Below, in pieces: positions 48,867-57,446 of a DNA stretch of 63,150 nucleotides (its first letter is position 1; each line of letters begins with the position of its first letter). Made by a program: the position numbers and the translations under genes. The notes beneath the pieces are model-generated. The model saw nothing but the letters and a program-made list of their open reading frames with translations. It searched no databases and was not told the DNA's origin. The DNA is from Bacillota bacterium (lineage in GTDB: Bacteria; Bacillota; Clostridia; Christensenellales; Aristaeellaceae). The stretch is from contig JAEWVC010000032.1 in NCBI GenBank assembly GCA_023459275.1, positions 1-63,150 of the forward strand. The letters are read 5' to 3'.

Positions 48867-50453
48867 TTAGCCCTCGATCTCCGTGCCGTCCTTAAAGATA
48901 AACTTCATCGTCCCGCTCTCGCCGATGCGCACCTGCTCCACTGTGCCATACCACAGCGCCTCATCGAAGCTTCTGACAATCCCCTGCTCTTTCAGCAGGC
49001 CAAGATAAGCCATGATCTGCCCGCGCTTCGCGGCCATTGCCTCGCGCGTCGCGTCTATGTCTGCCATGCGCCGCTGGATTTCAAGGAAACGGGCCTCATA
49101 CTCATCATACTGCCGCTGATACTCGGCCTGGTCCATTGCCACATGCGCATTGGCGCTGATGTGCCGCTGCATAAGCTCCGCCACGATTTCCAGCTCGGCC
49201 CGGAGCGCTCCCCGCTGCTCCATCAGCGCGGATACGTCGCAGCGTTGCAGCAATGTGTCTTCGCAGATTTGGATGATCGTCTCTTTCCGGCCAACAATCT
49301 GGTTCACCGTCCGGATGAAGGCATCCTGGATGGTTTCGTTCCGGAGGGCTGGCGTCTTGCAGGCCGTATGCCCGCGATGTTTGCTGTTGCATTGCCACAC
49401 CAGCGACTTGTATTTGCTGGTGGAATTCCATACCTTGCTGCCGTACACCGCGCCGCATTCATCACAATAAATCCGGCCCGAGAAGCAATGCGGCGTGTAG
49501 TTGCGGCGGCCCTTCCTGCGTTTCAGCTCGGCCTGAACGGCGTCGAACATCTCCGGCGAAATGATGGCCGGGTGGCTGCCCTCCACATAGTATTGCGGCA
49601 CTTCGCCCTCGTTCACCTTCATCTTCTTGGTCAGGAAATCCGTGCAGAAGGTCTTTTGCAAGATGGCATCGCCCTTGTACTTCTCGTTGGTGAGAATGCT
49701 CTCAACGGTATTGGGCCGCCAGTTGGGCTTGCCGCCCGGCGTGGGAATACCGCACTCCGTCAGATGGCGCGCGATGTAGGCAGGTGACTTACCTTCGAGG
49801 AACATGCGGTAAATGTCCCGAACGATTTCCGCTTCCTCGGGGACGATCTCCGGCAGGCCGTCAGTACCTTTGCGATAGCCGAGGAACTGCTTGTAAGGGA
49901 GCGCGACCTTGCCGTCCGCGAAGCGCTTCCTCATGCCCCAGGTCACGTTCTCGGAAATGGAGCGGCTTTCTTCCTGCGCCAGACTGCTCATGATGGTAAG
50001 CAGCAGCTCGCCCTTGGAGTCCAGCGTGTAGATGTTCTGTTCCTCGAAGTAGACCTCCACGCCGCGCTCCTTGAGCATACGGATGGTCTGCAATGAATCC
50101 ACCGTATTGCGGGCAAAGCGGGAAACGGACTTCGTGATGATGAGGTCGATTTTCCCGTCCAGCGCGTCCTGGATCATGTCGTTGAACCTATCACGCTTTT
50201 TGGTGCTCGTCCCGGTAATGCCCTTGTCGGCGTACACGTCCACGAATTCCCACGCGGCATTGGCCTGGATGTACTCGGTATAGTAGCTTACCTGCGCGGC
50301 GTAGGAGGTCTGCTGTTCCTCGTTATCGGTGGATACGCGGGCATAGGCCGCCACGCGCCGCTTCCTCGTGGTGCTGATCGGCATGGCTGTAAAGCGGTTC
50401 AGGGTGGCAGGCACCACCGTCACGCGTGGGGCGAAAGCTCTGGCTTCGCTCAT
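48867..50453 (-). CDS. Large serine recombinase A
   Basis: 528 aa from ATG 50453, preceded by GGAGGTGGGC; it overlaps the stop of recombinase B (ATGA), so translation is coupled. Resolvase catalytic domain at about 30-180: AAYARVSTDNEEQQ with catalytic Ser41, GITGTSTKKRDRFNDMI, TKSVSRFARNTVD, SLAQEESRSISENV. Recombinase domain at about 200-300 (YKQFLGYRKGTDGLPEI...), zinc ribbon at about 330-375, coiled coil at about 400-480, then a short C-terminal tail. It should integrate or excise element 2, probably with recombinase B. Copies of its 3' half lie at 22237 and 47500. Confidence 0.95.
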   Translation of the reverse strand: MSEARAFAPRVTVVPATLNRFTAMPISTTRKRRVAAYARVSTDNEEQQTSYAAQVSYYTEYIQANAAWEFVDVYADKGITGTSTKKRDRFNDMIQDALDGKIDLIITKSVSRFARNTVDSLQTIRMLKERGVEVYFEEQNIYTLDSKGELLLTIMSSLAQEESRSISENVTWGMRKRFADGKVALPYKQFLGYRKGTDGLPEIVPEEAEIVRDIYRMFLEGKSPAYIARHLTECGIPTPGGKPNWRPNTVESILTNEKYKGDAILQKTFCTDFLTKKMKVNEGEVPQYYVEGSHPAIISPEMFDAVQAELKRRKGRRNYTPHCFSGRIYCDECGAVYGSKVWNSTSKYKSLVWQCNSKHRGHTACKTPALRNETIQDAFIRTVNQIVGRKETIIQICEDTLLQRCDVSALMEQRGALRAELEIVAELMQRHISANAHVAMDQAEYQRQYDEYEARFLEIQRRMADIDATREAMAAKRGQIMAYLGLLKEQGIVRSFDEALWYGTVEQVRIGESGTMKFIFKDGTEIEG

Positions 50454-51727
50454 TTCGCCCACCTCCTGCGCGTATACTCGGCCGCCTGCCGCCGCATATC
50501 CTCGTTCCAGCTCTCGCGGCGCGATTTGTCCTGCCATGAGCGGTCCGCCACGGCACCGTCCTTGAAGATGTACCGGAGGTGGTTGGGCTCGGGTACAAGA
50601 ATCTGCTGGATGTCTTCAAAGGGGCGTTCCCCAAGTACGTCCCCGGTCAGCTCCAGCAGCGTTTCCTCGGGGATCTGCTTTCCGTGGCAGTACGCTTTGC
50701 CCTTGCGCATGAACGTCCCGCAATTCCAGGCCGCGCGTTCGTGCGCCACCTTGCGCTTGTAGGGCTTTCCGCAGAGCGCGCAAATCAGCCGCCCGCTGAG
50801 CAATTCATGGGCGCAGGCGTTGACGGGCGTGAACCGCGCGGTATTCAATTCGGCGAGCTGGCGCGAGCGCTCGAAGGCATCACGGGAAATGATGGCCGGA
50901 TAAATCTCCGTCACATAGTACTTTGGCAGCTCTCCCCGATTGACGAGCTTCTTTTTGGTGAGGTGATCGCTGATATACGTCTTTTGAAGAAGCAAGTCCC
51001 CCACATAGCGTTCGTTGCGGAGGATGTATCGAATGGTGAGCGCTCCCCAGCGCTGCGCGTAAGGCGGCTTGATGCCGAGTGAATCCAGCATCTGCGCGAT
51101 TGACCACAGCCCCATGCCTTGATTGTGCTTTTCAAAGATCAGCCGAACCACCACGGCCTCGTCCGAGTTGATCTCGGGTTTCCCATCGACAATTGCGTAT
51201 CCGTAGGTGAGGATCGGGATGGCGGCCCCGCGCTCGTAGTTCTTGCGGATGCGCCACTTGCAGTTTTCGGATACCGAGCGGCTTTCTTCCTGGGCATAGG
51301 AAGCGAGGATGGTAAGCATCAGCTCGCCATCCCCGCTCCTGGAGTGAATATTCTGTTCTTCAAAGTAGACGTCCACGCCCAGCGCCTTCAGCTCACGCAC
51401 CGTTTCCAGCAACGTCACCGTATTGCGGGCAAATCGGCTGATGCTCTTGGTGATCACCATGTCGATCTTCCCGGCCCGGCAGTCGGCCAGCAGCCGCTGG
51501 AACTCCGGGCGCTCGGCCTTGGTGCCGGTGAGCGCCTCATCCGCATACACACCCGCGTACCGCCAGCCGGGGTTCTTCTGAATGCGGTCGCTGTAATAGC
51601 TTACCTGCGCGGACAGCGAGTGCAGCATGGATTCCTTGTCCACCGACACCCGCGCATATGCCGCAACATTCAGAAGGCGTGGCGGCAGCGGCAGCGCCGG
51701 GTCCAATTTCCGTATGATTCGGGCCAA
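50450..51727 (-). CDS. Large serine recombinase B
   Basis: 425 aa. TTG 51727 is preferred: AGGAGGGG lies eight bases upstream and it follows the previous stop by two bases; the ATG at 51781 would overlap that gene and lacks a site. Catalytic domain at 20-170 with VAAYARVSVDKES (Ser28), EALTGTKAERPEFQRLL, TKSISRFARNTVTLLE, SYAQEESRSVSENC. Recombinase domain, zinc ribbon (LICALCGKPYKRK...CHGK), but only a short coiled coil, so it is about 100 residues shorter than A. Two adjacent, divergent serine recombinases acting together are known in some Clostridia elements. Absent from element 1 because of a deletion. Confidence 0.93.
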   Translation of the reverse strand: MARIIRKLDPALPLPPRLLNVAAYARVSVDKESMLHSLSAQVSYYSDRIQKNPGWRYAGVYADEALTGTKAERPEFQRLLADCRAGKIDMVITKSISRFARNTVTLLETVRELKALGVDVYFEEQNIHSRSGDGELMLTILASYAQEESRSVSENCKWRIRKNYERGAAIPILTYGYAIVDGKPEINSDEAVVVRLIFEKHNQGMGLWSIAQMLDSLGIKPPYAQRWGALTIRYILRNERYVGDLLLQKTYISDHLTKKKLVNRGELPKYYVTEIYPAIISRDAFERSRQLAELNTARFTPVNACAHELLSGRLICALCGKPYKRKVAHERAAWNCGTFMRKGKAYCHGKQIPEETLLELTGDVLGERPFEDIQQILVPEPNHLRYIFKDGAVADRSWQDKSRRESWNEDMRRQAAEYTRRRWAK

Positions 51728-51729
51728 TA

Positions 51730-51939
51730 TCAACCCCTCCTTTCGTCTGTCTGTCTTATAGGAAGGGTCGCGGAAAGACAAGGCTTTTCGTACCGAAAGA
51801 GAGGCTGAAATTTCTCGGCGAACTTTGTCTCAAGCGCTGAGTAATCGGCTTCGTCGATGACGCCACGGCGGAGCATGTCGCCCACCACGGCGAGCGCCGC
51901 CAGATACTCCGTGCCGCATTCAAAGCGCGTACTTTTCAT
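51730..51939 (-). CDS. Small SHOCT-like accessory protein of the recombinase operon
   Basis: 69 aa. ATG 51939 with GGAAAGGAGGG upstream. YLAALAVVGDMLRRGVIDEADYSALETKFAEKF has the short-helix pattern of SHOCT-type domains, in which a ...G(L/V)I(D/T)xxE(Y/F)...K...K helix pair is typical. Such small proteins precede recombinases in many Clostridia elements. Its 5' end overlaps the previous gene by 20 bases and its stop is two bases from the recombinase B start. It could assist or regulate recombination; that is inference. Confidence 0.72.
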   Translation of the reverse strand: MKSTRFECGTEYLAALAVVGDMLRRGVIDEADYSALETKFAEKFQPLFRYEKPCLSATLPIRQTDERRG

Positions 51940-52324
51940 GGGCGCCCTCCTTTCCGTAGCGCTCCATGATGTAGCATCCGTGAGAGCAATACTTCCGATG
52001 GCTGGAAGGATAGCTTAGAAACTCGCGCTTGCAGCCGCAGCAGCGTTTGGCCACAGCATTGCGCATCGTGAGCACCCGGTGGGCATAGCTCCAGGAATAG
52101 CGGCAGGCGTCGGAGCAAAAGCGGCGCGGCTTGCCCCGGTCACGGAGCGCCACCGGTTTCCCGCAGCAAGGGCAAACGGCCTTGTCCGGCATGTACAGGA
52201 CATTTGCCCTGCGGCAGAAGGATTTGACCGTGTTTTCCGAAACGCCGAGCGTGCAGGCGATTTGGCTGTAGCTCTTGCCGTTCTCCCGCATTCGGCACAG
52301 ATTTTCCCTCTGAGATGAAGTCAT
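51920..52324 (-). CDS. HTH and zinc-finger DNA-binding protein (sigma-70-like helix-turn-helix)
   Basis: 134 aa. ATG 52324 with GGAGGGACGC upstream. The N-terminal helix-turn-helix reads MRENGKSYSQIACTLGVSEN TVKSF (split here for length). Three Cys/His clusters follow: CPCCGKPVALR...CSDACR, CCGCKREF and YCSHGCY, so two or three zinc knuckles. Genes of this type lie at the head of recombinase operons in Clostridia mobile elements, and are candidates for controlling excision. It is the first gene of a four-gene operon with overlapping ends. Confidence 0.78.
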   Translation of the reverse strand: MTSSQRENLCRMRENGKSYSQIACTLGVSENTVKSFCRRANVLYMPDKAVCPCCGKPVALRDRGKPRRFCSDACRYSWSYAHRVLTMRNAVAKRCCGCKREFLSYPSSHRKYCSHGCYIMERYGKEGAHEKYAL

Positions 52325-52427
52325 GCGTCCCTCCAAGAATCGGCCTTGGGCCGGTATTGGCGTGCATTCCTGCGCATTGACTTCTTGAAGGTTTGCTTTA
52401 ATGAATTTGTGTAATTGTGTAGCGGAG

Positions 52428-52462
52428 AAAAAAGCGCCGCAGGCAAGAAGGCCTGCGCATGA
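52428..52462 (-). terminator. Terminator after the endolysin gene
   Basis: Minus strand gcgcaggc / gcctgcggcgc stem around cttctt, followed by tttttt. It begins right after the endolysin stop and insulates the recombinase operon. Confidence 0.85.
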
Positions 52463-52465
52463 GGA

Positions 52466-53323
52466 TCATTCCTTTTTGAGTTCTGCGCGGGTGGCCGGGC
52501 CGACGATGCCGTCCGCCCCAATCTTCCGTGCGGCCTGGAAGGCGGTCACGGCGGCAGCGGATTTCGGGCCGTATGCGCCGTCCGGCTTTCCGGGGTCGAA
52601 GCCCAGCTTCGCCAACCGCGCCTGTACCGCCTGCACATCGTCGCCCTTGAGCATCGTGCTGCCTTTGCGGTAACGGAGCAGGCGCGTGCCGAAGTCATAT
52701 TCGGGCGCATCATCGCTGCCCGGCGTTTCCGGTTTCTCCGGCGTAGATACCTCACCGTACTTGATAAACGGGAGCTTGTACCAGTTCTGCCAACCCCGAC
52801 CCGCAACCTTGGTCTTGACGCAGCCATAGGCGAAGCCCTTCCACTCGACCGCGTAGCCGTTGCCTACATAGTAGCCCACATGCCCATCCTTCCAGAGCGC
52901 GAGGCCGATAATCTCCGGCAGCGTGCTGATCCGCCCCCATGCCATGCCCTTCGACTTGGCATAAGCAAACATGTCGTTGGCGGATTTGTCCGGGCAGCCG
53001 TTTGCGCCGGGCTTGCTGGTGAACGTCTTGTCGGTGCCGATGCTCTCCACAACGCCCACGCCGCCGTTGGTCCAGGCGTAGCCCTTCGCGCCGCCGATGC
53101 AGTCGGCGCACACCTTCTTGGCGGTGATGTCCTGCTTGTACCGGCTGGTGCGGGACGAGCCGTAATGAGCCGGATACTGCCCCGCCTTGTGGGAACGGAT
53201 GCTCTCCGTGCATTTGTACACGCAGGTCCCGTACCAGTACGGCTGGCCGACCATCTTGAGGCACCATGCTGCGAAGTGCTTACCCGTGAACGGGATCAGG
53301 GCGCGATTGGTTTCCGTAGCCAT
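52466..53323 (-). CDS. Phage endolysin: NlpC/P60-like peptidase plus peptidoglycan-binding domain
   Basis: 285 aa. ATG 53323 with GGAGGGAACC upstream. Catalytic domain at about 10-180: Cys in VCADCIGGAKGYAWTN near residue 80 (compare DCSG of NlpC/P60), His in DGHVGYYVGNG near 150. A linker rich in Pro/Glu (STPEKPETPGSDDAPE) leads to a PG_binding_1 domain at about 215-282 (LKGDDVQAVQARLAKLGFDP...DGIVGPATRAELKK). It cleaves peptidoglycan at lysis. The homologue in element 1 stops at residue 127. Confidence 0.9.
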   Translation of the reverse strand: MATETNRALIPFTGKHFAAWCLKMVGQPYWYGTCVYKCTESIRSHKAGQYPAHYGSSRTSRYKQDITAKKVCADCIGGAKGYAWTNGGVGVVESIGTDKTFTSKPGANGCPDKSANDMFAYAKSKGMAWGRISTLPEIIGLALWKDGHVGYYVGNGYAVEWKGFAYGCVKTKVAGRGWQNWYKLPFIKYGEVSTPEKPETPGSDDAPEYDFGTRLLRYRKGSTMLKGDDVQAVQARLAKLGFDPGKPDGAYGPKSAAAVTAFQAARKIGADGIVGPATRAELKKE

Positions 53324-53355
53324 GAGGTTCCCTCCTTCGTAAAATGGGCGGCGGC

Positions 53356-53808
53356 TTACTTGCCGTCACCCGTGTTGTTCTCATCCTCGGTGTCGCCACC
53401 GATTTCGGGCGGCGCGTCGTTGGCGTCCCGGAGCTTCACCAGCGCGCTCTTGAGAAAGCCGGGCAGCGCCACGCCCAATTCGCCGACGTTCTCCAAAATG
53501 GAGAGCGCATCGTTGGCCACAAAAAAGAATGCGGTGCAGTTACGGAAAAGGCTGCTGGCGTTGCCCGTCACACGGTCGATCTGTGCGGCCAGAATGACGA
53601 TGATGAAAATACTGGCCTTCTTGATCAGCCCGATGAATCCCTCGCTGGAACTGACCGTCTTGCTTTTGAACGCCGACGCCACGCCAGTCACATAATCCAG
53701 CGCCATGACGATCAACAGGATCTCCAGCGCCTTATCCCAGCCGCCCAGCAGCGCGGTGACGAGCGCGGTGCCGGTGGCGGCCAGCCCGGTTCCAATGGTT
53801 TCCTTCAA
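53356..53808 (-). CDS. Phage holin (phage lysis holin family)
   Basis: 150 aa. TTG start at 53808 with GGGAGGG upstream; the corresponding element 1 gene begins with ATG at the same place (KETxGTGLAA). Same helices and DYVTGVASAFKSKTVSSSEG signature as the gene at 23779, nearly identical throughout. The acidic C-terminal tail is slightly shorter. It lies between tail and endolysin genes, as in most such phages. Confidence 0.9.
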   Translation of the reverse strand: MKETIGTGLAATGTALVTALLGGWDKALEILLIVMALDYVTGVASAFKSKTVSSSEGFIGLIKKASIFIIVILAAQIDRVTGNASSLFRNCTAFFFVANDALSILENVGELGVALPGFLKSALVKLRDANDAPPEIGGDTEDENNTGDGK

Positions 53809-53836
53809 GGTGAATCCCTCCCACGAATTTCTGTGT

Positions 53837-53868
53837 ATATGAAAAGCCATCCGGTATCGGATGGCTCA
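53837..53868 (-). terminator. Terminator between tail and lysis genes
   Basis: Minus strand gccatccg / cggatggc around atac, followed by ttttc. Confidence 0.75.
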
Positions 53869-53879
53869 AAAGTGATGTT

Positions 53880-54539
53880 TCAAACGCGAATCCAGGTTCC
53901 CCCTGAGTTGTACCAAGGCACGCACTGGACCCAGGTTCCGTTGAGGCAATACCACACGGCACACTGCGTCCAGTTGGTCCCATTGAAGTACCAGACCGTG
54001 GCGTCCATGTACGTCACGGTGATGACGCAGGAGGTCACGCGCGCGTAGTTCGTGGAATAGCCGCTGCTGGTGGATGTCTCGCCATTGTACAGCACCAGCG
54101 CACTATTTCCGGCGATGAGGTAAGCCCGGACCGCCTCAAACAGAGCGGCATTGGTGGTGGCGTTCAGGGTATGGGTGACGGTATTGTCGTAGAAGGTCCC
54201 CGTCAGCGTGCCCAGCGCATCCCCGACTTGCTCGGACCCTTTGATCCCCGTCTTGAGCGTCTGATACTTTGCCTCGCGGAAGGACAGTTTTTTGGAGTTT
54301 GAGCTGGAGCCGGCAGCCGAGCAGGTGATTTTCAGGGTGATTTGCGAGATGATCTTCCCCTGAAGCGCCGCACCCGCGCCGGAGAACACCATAACGCCGA
54401 CGCGGGAGCCTGATGATGTTGTCGCTTGATATGCACCCTGACACGCGCCGTCAGAGGAACCGGTGTTCCAGGTCGTACTGCCATATTGGGCGTATCCTAT
54501 GGTGGAGGAAGTATTGGCGGTGGCCGTGAAAGTGCTCAT
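53880..54539 (-). CDS. Tail tip protein with shared N-terminal module and Trp/Cys repeats
   Basis: 219 aa, ATG 54539. Residues 1-175 repeat the beta-rich module found at 24331 and 55377 (ALQGKIISQITLKITCSAAG, VGDALGTLTGTFYDN, AYLIAGNSALVLYNG, VTSCVITVTYMD). The last 40 residues have three short repeats of the form W-x-x-C/R-x-x-W/P-Y (VWYFNGTNWTQCAVWYCLNG, then TWVQCVPWY). The last structural gene before the holin, so a likely host-contact tip. No family name is offered. Confidence 0.68.
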   Translation of the reverse strand: MSTFTATANTSSTIGYAQYGSTTWNTGSSDGACQGAYQATTSSGSRVGVMVFSGAGAALQGKIISQITLKITCSAAGSSSNSKKLSFREAKYQTLKTGIKGSEQVGDALGTLTGTFYDNTVTHTLNATTNAALFEAVRAYLIAGNSALVLYNGETSTSSGYSTNYARVTSCVITVTYMDATVWYFNGTNWTQCAVWYCLNGTWVQCVPWYNSGGTWIRV

Positions 54540-54551
54540 GTGGGCGTCTCC

Positions 54552-55370
54552 TTATCCCACCGGCACCAAGCATATTTGGCCATCGGTGCCGCTCGCGGGC
54601 AGCGTGTCGGCGTAAAAGATGCCCAGGTTGACGAGCGAGGTCTTGGCCACCGTAGCGCCGGTGCCGCCGTTGGCGACAGGCAACGCGCCAGAGGTATTTC
54701 CAAGGCCCAGCGCGTTCCGCGCGGCGTCCACCGTTGCCGCACCGGTACCGCCGTTGGCGATGGGCAGCGCCCCGGAGGTATTGCCGAGTCCCAAGGCATT
54801 CCGCGCGCCTGCTGCGTCGGTCGCCCCGGTTCCACCGTTGGCGACGGGCAGCGCGCCGGAGGTATTGCCGAGGCCGAGCGCATTCCGTGCGGCAGCGACG
54901 GTGGTCTGGCCGGTTCCTCCGTTGGCGACCGGCAGCGCGCCGGAGGTATTGCCGAGGCCGAGCGCATTCCGCGCGCCCGCCGCGTCGGTCGCCCCGGTGC
55001 CGCCCTTGGAGAGCGGCAAAATGCCTGTGATCTGCGCGTCCGTGAGCGCGTGCGCGTGTCCGGATGCCGCCGCGCCGAGGTTGGTCCGCGCGGTGGCACT
55101 GTCGGCTGCGCCGGTGCCGCCCTTCACGAGTGGCAACGTGCCCGTGATCTGCGCGTCCGTGAGCGCATGGCTGTGGCCGGACGCCGCCGCTCCGATGTTC
55201 GCAGGCGTGATCCCAAGCGCCGTGCGCGCGGAAGCCGCGTTCTGCGCTCCGGTTCCGCCCTTCTCCACCCCGAGGGGATACCCGCCGGGCGGGAGCGGGT
55301 ACACCAGCCAATCCCGCCCCTGGGCGTCCCGCTCATGGAGCTGCACATCTTTCTCAAGTATTTCGCTCAT
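54552..55370 (-). CDS. Tail fibre protein with GNTSGALPVANGGTG repeats
   Basis: 272 aa. ATG 55370 with GGAGGGTAG upstream. After about 40 residues the protein is repetitive. It has two H-containing blocks (AAASGHSHALTDAQITGTLP) followed by five near-identical units of about 26 residues, each ALGLGNTSGALPxANGGTG plus a variable TxxxAxxARN. This sequence type forms phage tail-fibre shafts. The repeats also occur in the gene at 56034. The DNA units are similar enough to recombine, so length variation is likely. Confidence 0.8.
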   Translation of the reverse strand: MSEILEKDVQLHERDAQGRDWLVYPLPPGGYPLGVEKGGTGAQNAASARTALGITPANIGAAASGHSHALTDAQITGTLPLVKGGTGAADSATARTNLGAAASGHAHALTDAQITGILPLSKGGTGATDAAGARNALGLGNTSGALPVANGGTGQTTVAAARNALGLGNTSGALPVANGGTGATDAAGARNALGLGNTSGALPIANGGTGAATVDAARNALGLGNTSGALPVANGGTGATVAKTSLVNLGIFYADTLPASGTDGQICLVPVG

Positions 55371-55376
55371 GTTCAA

Positions 55377-56021
55377 CTACCCTCCACACTGATTCCAGGC
55401 TCCGCCCGAGCCGTAGTAAGGGATGCACTGCACCCAGACGCCGTTCACGGGGAAGAACACCTGGCACCTCACGAATGCTCCGCCGGTGCAGTAATAGACA
55501 AGGCCTTCTTCGTAGGTGATGACGATCTTCAGCACGTCCAGGTACAGGTAGTTGTCCGAATAACCGCTTGACGGCGTGGAATCGGCCGCGTACAATACCA
55601 GCGTGTGAGCGCCGCTTTCGAGGTACGCTTTCAGGCGGATGAACAAGGTGGAAGCGGGATCGACCGGGCGGGAGACGTTGCTGGCGCTGTAGAAGTCGGT
55701 TCCCGAGAGGTTCCCCAGCGCGCCGCCGACGAAGGATGCACCGGTTCCACCCGAGGCCGTGGTCGGATTGGCCACGGTGGATTGCGTGAACTTGAGCGTC
55801 TTGGTCGCCCAGTTGCCTGCCCCGGCTTCGGATGTACAGGTCGTGATAAATGTAATCCCCGTAACGACCTTGTTGGTCATGTCGAGGGTCTTGAAATTGC
55901 AGACGCCGACGAGGTTGCCGGTGGAAGCATACGCCCCCTGTCCGGCGCGGTCCGCGAGGTAGTTGGTTGAAGCGTTGTATCTTCGGGAGAAAAGGGTCGC
56001 CGTAAAGGTTGCGGTAGCCAT
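55377..56021 (-). CDS. Tail tip protein, paralogue of 53880
   Basis: 214 aa, ATG 56021 with GAGGTGCTTCT upstream. The same N-terminal module (MTNKVVTGITFITTCTSEAG, VGGALGNLSGTDFYS, AYLESGAHTLVLYA, ITYEEG) and the same type of C-terminal repeat (GGAFVRCQVFFPVNGVWVQC, IPYYGSGGAWNQC) as 53880. The surface residues differ, as expected for duplicated receptor-binding parts. It alternates with fibre genes. Confidence 0.68.
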   Translation of the reverse strand: MATATFTATLFSRRYNASTNYLADRAGQGAYASTGNLVGVCNFKTLDMTNKVVTGITFITTCTSEAGAGNWATKTLKFTQSTVANPTTASGGTGASFVGGALGNLSGTDFYSASNVSRPVDPASTLFIRLKAYLESGAHTLVLYAADSTPSSGYSDNYLYLDVLKIVITYEEGLVYYCTGGAFVRCQVFFPVNGVWVQCIPYYGSGGAWNQCGG

Positions 56022-56033
56022 AGAAGCACCTCG

Positions 56034-57437
56034 TTACGAAACCGGCTTAAGCCAGATTTTGCCTGCCACGACGGCCGGCTCGGTGGCGGAATAGATCACC
56101 AGATTGGCGGCGTAGCCGAGGTTGGCGACGGCGGCGGCGGCAGATGTCGCGCCGGTGCCTCCGCTCATAATGGGGACGGCTCCGGCGGTATTCCCAAGGC
56201 CCAGAGCGTTTCGCGCGGCTTCCACCGATGTCGCGCCTGTGCCGCCGTTGGCGATGGGTAGCGCACCGGAAGTATTGCCGAGGCCCAGCGCGTTCCGCGC
56301 CGCCGCGACGGTGGTCTGGCCTGTGCCGCCGTTGGCGACAGGCAATGCTCCAGCGGTATTCCCAAGGCCCAGGGCGTTCCGCGCGCCCTCAATGGTTGTC
56401 TGGCCGGTGCCACCGTTTGAGATGGGCAGAGCGCCGGAGGTATTACCAAGGCCCAGCGCGTTTCGCACGCCTGCCGCATCGGTCGCTCCGGTCCCGCCCT
56501 TTCCGAGCGGCAGCGTGCCCGTGATCTGTGCGTCCGTGAGCGCGTGGGCGTGACCGGATGCCGCCGCTCCGAGGTTATCCAGCGTCACGCCCAGGCTGCT
56601 CCGCGCACTTACCGCGTCAGTCGCGCCGGTGCCGCCCTTGGCGACCGGGAGCGCACCGCTCAGGTCGGAGAGTGTATGGCTGTGGCCGGACGCCGCCGCG
56701 CCCAGGTTCGCAAGCGACTCCGCCGCCGTAGCACCACCCGTGCCGCCCTTGGCCACTGGGAGGATGCCGGTCAGAGAAGCCGCCGCCAGAGCGTGGGTGT
56801 GGTCCGACGCAGACGCGCCGATGTTGGCCGGGGTGATTCCCAGATTGCTCCGAGCCACAACCGCGTCCGCAGCGCCGGTGCCGCCCTTGGAAACCGGCAG
56901 CACGCCCATCAGGGAATTCCCCGCGAGGTCGTGGGTGTGCGCTTCCGATACGATGCTGGAGACGATGCCGCATAGGGCCACGTTGCTCCTGCGGTCGGTG
57001 ATGTTGGAGGCCGGGACGGCAGTGGAGCCCGCCGCGACATAGACGTCCGCGATCCCGAGTTCATATATGCTGGAATCCCGCTGCAACGCCGGTGCGCTTG
57101 GGGAGGATGCCGCCACGCCCGTCTTGACCGCTGCCACAATCGCGCGGCCTGCCAGGCTCCAGCGGACCACCACCCGGTCGATGCGCGGCAGCGTGCCGTC
57201 TGCCGTAGCAAGGGAAAGATCGAGTCCGTCCTCGTTGACATAGAAGTATCCGTTGATCCACGCAAGCCCCGCCGCGACGGTGACGCCGAGTCCTTCTCCG
57301 GGCGAGACCAGAAGATTCGTGCCCGGCGAGCCGAATACCCCGTTCCCGATGAACGACGCGAAGTACCGCGCCCAGTCCTCGGCGGAATAGGTGCGGTCGC
57401 CGTTCACCGAATTGAAAAAGCTCGATTTTTCAGCCAT
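56034..57437 (-). CDS. Tail fibre protein with baseplate-attachment domain and long repeat shaft
   Basis: 467 aa, ATG 57437. Residues 1-160 are an attachment domain seen at the start of Clostridia and Lactobacillales phage fibres (FFNSVNGDRTYSAEDWARYF, VSPGEGLGVTVAAGLAWING, RIDRVVVRWSLAGR). About 170-440 are repeats: five H-containing blocks (e.g. GASASDHTHALAAASLTGIL) and five LGNTxGALPIxNGGTG units as in 54552. The last 30 residues (NLVIYSATEPAVVAGKIWLK) are a small tip. It anchors the fibre to the baseplate. Confidence 0.82.
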   Translation of the reverse strand: MAEKSSFFNSVNGDRTYSAEDWARYFASFIGNGVFGSPGTNLLVSPGEGLGVTVAAGLAWINGYFYVNEDGLDLSLATADGTLPRIDRVVVRWSLAGRAIVAAVKTGVAASSPSAPALQRDSSIYELGIADVYVAAGSTAVPASNITDRRSNVALCGIVSSIVSEAHTHDLAGNSLMGVLPVSKGGTGAADAVVARSNLGITPANIGASASDHTHALAAASLTGILPVAKGGTGGATAAESLANLGAAASGHSHTLSDLSGALPVAKGGTGATDAVSARSSLGVTLDNLGAAASGHAHALTDAQITGTLPLGKGGTGATDAAGVRNALGLGNTSGALPISNGGTGQTTIEGARNALGLGNTAGALPVANGGTGQTTVAAARNALGLGNTSGALPIANGGTGATSVEAARNALGLGNTAGAVPIMSGGTGATSAAAAVANLGYAANLVIYSATEPAVVAGKIWLKPVS

Positions 57438-57446
57438 ACTGTGTGC

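Noticed and set aside
54600..57000. CRISPR-like regular repeats
   Set aside because: The periodic DNA encodes in-frame 26-residue protein repeats of tail fibres with no spacer structure. No CRISPR array or cas gene was seen in the window.
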